From: an uncultured Ignavibacteriota bacterium | GTDB lineage: Bacteria > Bacteroidota > Ignavibacteria > Tepidaquicellales > Tepidaquicellaceae | Reading direction: 5' to 3' | Assembly (NCBI GenBank): GCA_937983305.1 | Contig: CALKAJ010000406.1 | Span: 1 to 9,044, forward strand | Length of the DNA: 9,044 nucleotides | Shown here: in pieces, positions 6,891 to 9,044 of the stretch | Layout: every line of letters starts with the position of its first letter | Numbering within the stretch: position 1 is the stretch's first letter | The notes under the pieces: model-generated | Told to the model about the DNA's origin: nothing | Seen by the model: the letters and a program-made list of their open reading frames with translations, nothing else | Database searches by the model: none | Translations under genes and position numbers: made by a program

Positions 6891-9044
6891 TTATTTTGAG
6901 TAGTTCAGGAAAGTCAGAATTACAGTGGTTCCGGCGCCGGGAGATGATTTTATGTTGATGGAGCCGCCGAGTTTTTCGAGGGTTTCTTTACAGAGGAGGA
7001 GTCCAAGTCCGGTCCCCTGTTCATTCTCGGTGCCTTTTGTTGTGTAGATATTTTCTAAGTTGAAAATTTTATTTACGGTTTCTTGAGTCATTCCTATACC
7101 GGAATCGGTGATGAAAATTCTTGTAGATTTTTGAAATATCTGAGAATGGAAAGTAATGTTTCCGTTTCGAGGTGTGAATTTTATAGAGTTTGAGAGAATG
7201 TTTTGGAAAATGGAGTCGAGCAATGTAGAGTCTGCGAGGATTTTAGTGTTACTGTGAATGAGGTTGTTGACATTGAGATTTTTGGATTTGATATTACTGC
7301 CAAGGAGTTTAATTGAATTTTTGACTGAAAAGTGTGCGTCTATGAGCTGAGGATTAATCTTGATGGCTCCACGTTGTATATTTCCCCACTGGAGTAGGTT
7401 GTTGAGTAGTTCAAATATGTTAGTTGATGCGTTGTGTATGGTTTCAGCAAATTTTACAATTTCTTCCTCATCAAGAGAGTCTATATCGGTTTTTAATAAG
7501 TCAGTTATGCCAATGAGTCCAACGAAAGGATTGCGGAGGTCGTGAGCGAGTATGGAGAAGAATTTGTCTTTGGTCTTAATCGTTTGAGTGAGCTCTTGAT
7601 TTATAGTGGTAAGATCTTCACGGAGTTTTTTTCGTTCTGTGATATCTCGCACTATTACGGACATAGCCGGGACTCCGGCGAAGGGAATTTTTTTGACAGC
7701 GACTTCAACGTCAATAAGGGAGCCGTCTTTCTTTTTGTGTTGGCGTTCGCCGAGGAAGACGTTTTCTTCGTCGTATATTTTTGCAATAGAGTTGTCGATG
7801 TTTTGCTTTTCATGTGCTACAATATCGTAGAGAGTTAATTTATAGAATTCTGATTCTGTATATCCGAGCATTTCGAGATAGATTTTATTGACTTTGAGGG
7901 GAGATTTATTTTCGAAGTTAAAGATTGCAATGCCGTCAAAAGCATTGTCGAAGACAGAGCGGAGTTCTGATTCGCTTTCGGAGAGTTTAAGGGTTCTTTC
8001 TTCAACAATGGTTTCGAGGTTTTTATTGAGGTTTATCAATTCATTTCGAGCCTTAAGAAGTTCTTCGGTTCTTTTGTCAACTTCGGTTTTGAGGATTTCA
8101 CGGTTAATGATTTGATTTCGATGATAGTGGAATCCTATAAGCGAAGAAGAGAGAATAAGAATTACAACAGCAATGAACCACCATTTCTGATAGAAAGGTG
8201 TGCTGATGGAAATATTAGATGAGGAAATAACGTTGCTCCAATATCCGTTTGCGTTGCGGGTTTTGAAATGGAATGTGTAATCCCCTGCCGGAAGATTGTG
8301 ATAGATAATTTTATCGAGGTCGGGTTGGGAGATTTTATGCCATGTTGTATCATAGCCATCAAGAGTGAAAAGGTATTCAATTCCTTTTTCGTTGATAAAA
8401 GAGAGTGCTCTGATATCGAATTTTAGAGTGTTGTCACCTGAAGCAAAATTATAGTTACCCGAATCAGGTATGAGTTTAAAACCATTTGAAAATATTCCAT
8501 TGAAAACCGGTTTTGGAATTGGATTGTTGAAGTAATCAAAGTGCGGGTTGTAAGCAGAGACACCGAGTTCGGTACCAATCCAGATTTTTTGTTTAGAATC
8601 AATTAGCAAAGCGGAGCGATTTATTTCGCCGGGAATGAGTCCGATTTTGGAGTTATAAACTTTTGATGTGCTGTTACCATTCCATGAGATAAGGTTTTTG
8701 GAAGTGCCAAACCAAAAATTACCTGAAAAGTCTTTATTGATTGCATAGACTTCATCAGTAATATTGAAGCCGTTGTGATTGAAGCGAACGAGAGAATCAC
8801 CTGAAACTGTATATAGACCACCTTTAGTACCGATTAATATTCCGTGAACGGGGTCTTTAAATACGGCGAATACGTTTGAGGCGTTATAGTTTTTTGGTAA
8901 GGAAAAAGATTTAACAGAATTTCCGGACTGAATATAGAAACCACCATGGGCAGCATAATAGATATGACCGTCGTTGAAGTTGAAAATTTTTCTTACAAAT
9001 GTATCCGGGAGCAGGTAAGATTTTAGATTGCCGTTATCAAGAGT
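6891..9044 (-). CDS. Propeller-type sensor histidine kinase: Reg_prop, Y_Y_Y, TM, PAS, HisKA, HATPase (partial, N-terminus off window)
   Basis: The frame is open from the right edge to TAA at 6891, giving 717 residues. The true start is outside the window: the TTG at 8607-8609 is internal, because propeller repeats continue upstream of it. Residues 1-165 hold two-component propeller blades (GILIGTKGGLYTV, GNFWFGTSKNLISW, QKIWIGTELGVSAYN). Residues about 205-282 are a Y_Y_Y domain (YLFTLDGYDTTW, NLPAGDYTFHFKTRN). One membrane helix spans about 288-305 (WWFIAVVILILSSS), putting the sensing part outside the cytoplasm. A coiled coil (about 310-358) leads to a PAS domain (about 362-470, ending VRDITERK). 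HisKA has the phospho-acceptor H501 in FSILAHDLRNPF; HATPase shows N615/N619, DSGIG (647-651) and GTGLGL (677-682), so it looks active. The protein ends there with no receiver or AraC-type DNA-binding domain, so a separate response regulator is needed and none is visible. The ligand is unknown. Confidence 0.94.
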   Translation of the reverse strand, partial: TLDNGNLKSYLLPDTFVRKIFNFNDGHIYYAAHGGFYIQSGNSVKSFSLPKNYNASNVFAVFKDPVHGILIGTKGGLYTVSGDSLVRFNHNGFNITDEVYAINKDFSGNFWFGTSKNLISWNGNSTSKVYNSKIGLIPGEINRSALLIDSKQKIWIGTELGVSAYNPHFDYFNNPIPKPVFNGIFSNGFKLIPDSGNYNFASGDNTLKFDIRALSFINEKGIEYLFTLDGYDTTWHKISQPDLDKIIYHNLPAGDYTFHFKTRNANGYWSNVISSSNISISTPFYQKWWFIAVVILILSSSLIGFHYHRNQIINREILKTEVDKRTEELLKARNELINLNKNLETIVEERTLKLSESESELRSVFDNAFDGIAIFNFENKSPLKVNKIYLEMLGYTESEFYKLTLYDIVAHEKQNIDNSIAKIYDEENVFLGERQHKKKDGSLIDVEVAVKKIPFAGVPAMSVIVRDITERKKLREDLTTINQELTQTIKTKDKFFSILAHDLRNPFVGLIGITDLLKTDIDSLDEEEIVKFAETIHNASTNIFELLNNLLQWGNIQRGAIKINPQLIDAHFSVKNSIKLLGSNIKSKNLNVNNLIHSNTKILADSTLLDSIFQNILSNSIKFTPRNGNITFHSQIFQKSTRIFITDSGIGMTQETVNKIFNLENIYTTKGTENEQGTGLGLLLCKETLEKLGGSINIKSSPGAGTTVILTFLNYSK

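Noticed and set aside
7360..8115. Several plus-strand open frames opposite the kinase
   Set aside because: They overlap conserved PAS, HisKA and coiled-coil coding sequence and resemble no protein family.
6891..8609. A 572-residue kinase starting at the TTG at 8609
   Set aside because: The same frame stays open to 9044 and encodes further propeller blades, so this start is internal and the gene is really a 5'-truncated longer one.
8621..8821. Separate small minus-strand open frame
   Set aside because: It lies entirely inside the sensor kinase in another frame and shows no family features.
1..9044. CRISPR array, rRNA, transposase or a copy of the tRNA 3' end
   Set aside because: Read on both strands; no regularly spaced repeats, no rRNA signatures, no transposase-like frame and no second copy of the tRNA end were seen.

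Overview
The window looks like chromosomal DNA of a member of the Bacteroidota / Ignavibacteriota / Chlorobiota (FCB) group. The grounds are AT-rich intergenic DNA, starts without obvious Shine-Dalgarno sequences, a tRNA without encoded CCA, a 'two-component propeller' (Reg_prop / Y_Y_Y) sensor kinase, and a four-helix-bundle (S23/IVP family) gene of the kind common in that group. This is inference from gene content; no species is claimed. Every gene I can support lies on the minus strand, so transcription runs from right to left.

Layout in transcription order. (1) 9044-6891: a membrane sensor histidine kinase whose 5' end lies outside the window. It reads open through the right edge, with propeller repeats, a Y_Y_Y domain, one membrane helix, a coiled coil, PAS, HisKA and HATPase. 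(2) 6777-5512: adenosylhomocysteinase (ahcY), the short archaeal/Thermotoga-like form. (3) 5439-5083: a 118-residue four-helix-bundle protein, bracketed by an imperfect 24-bp AT-rich inverted repeat. (4) 5018-4946: tRNA-Thr (anticodon CGU) with one mismatch in the anticodon stem, followed by a clear intrinsic terminator. (5) 4752-1993 and 1949 to beyond position 1: a type III-like restriction-modification pair. The first gene is a beta-class adenine DNA methyltransferase (Mod) with a very long N-terminal extension. The second is a superfamily 2 helicase/restriction subunit (Res) whose C-terminus, where the nuclease should be, is off the left edge.

The R-M pair is a defence module: Mod would methylate adenines at a recognition site and Res would translocate on and cleave unmodified DNA. 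It lies directly downstream of the 3' end of a tRNA gene and is visibly more AT-rich than ahcY, which fits an acquired island, although no integrase and no second tRNA-end copy is visible. ahcY (recycling of S-adenosylhomocysteine) is a housekeeping gene that removes the by-product of all SAM-dependent methylation, including that by Mod, but nothing suggests the two are co-regulated. No CRISPR array, rRNA, complete insertion sequence or riboswitch was found.
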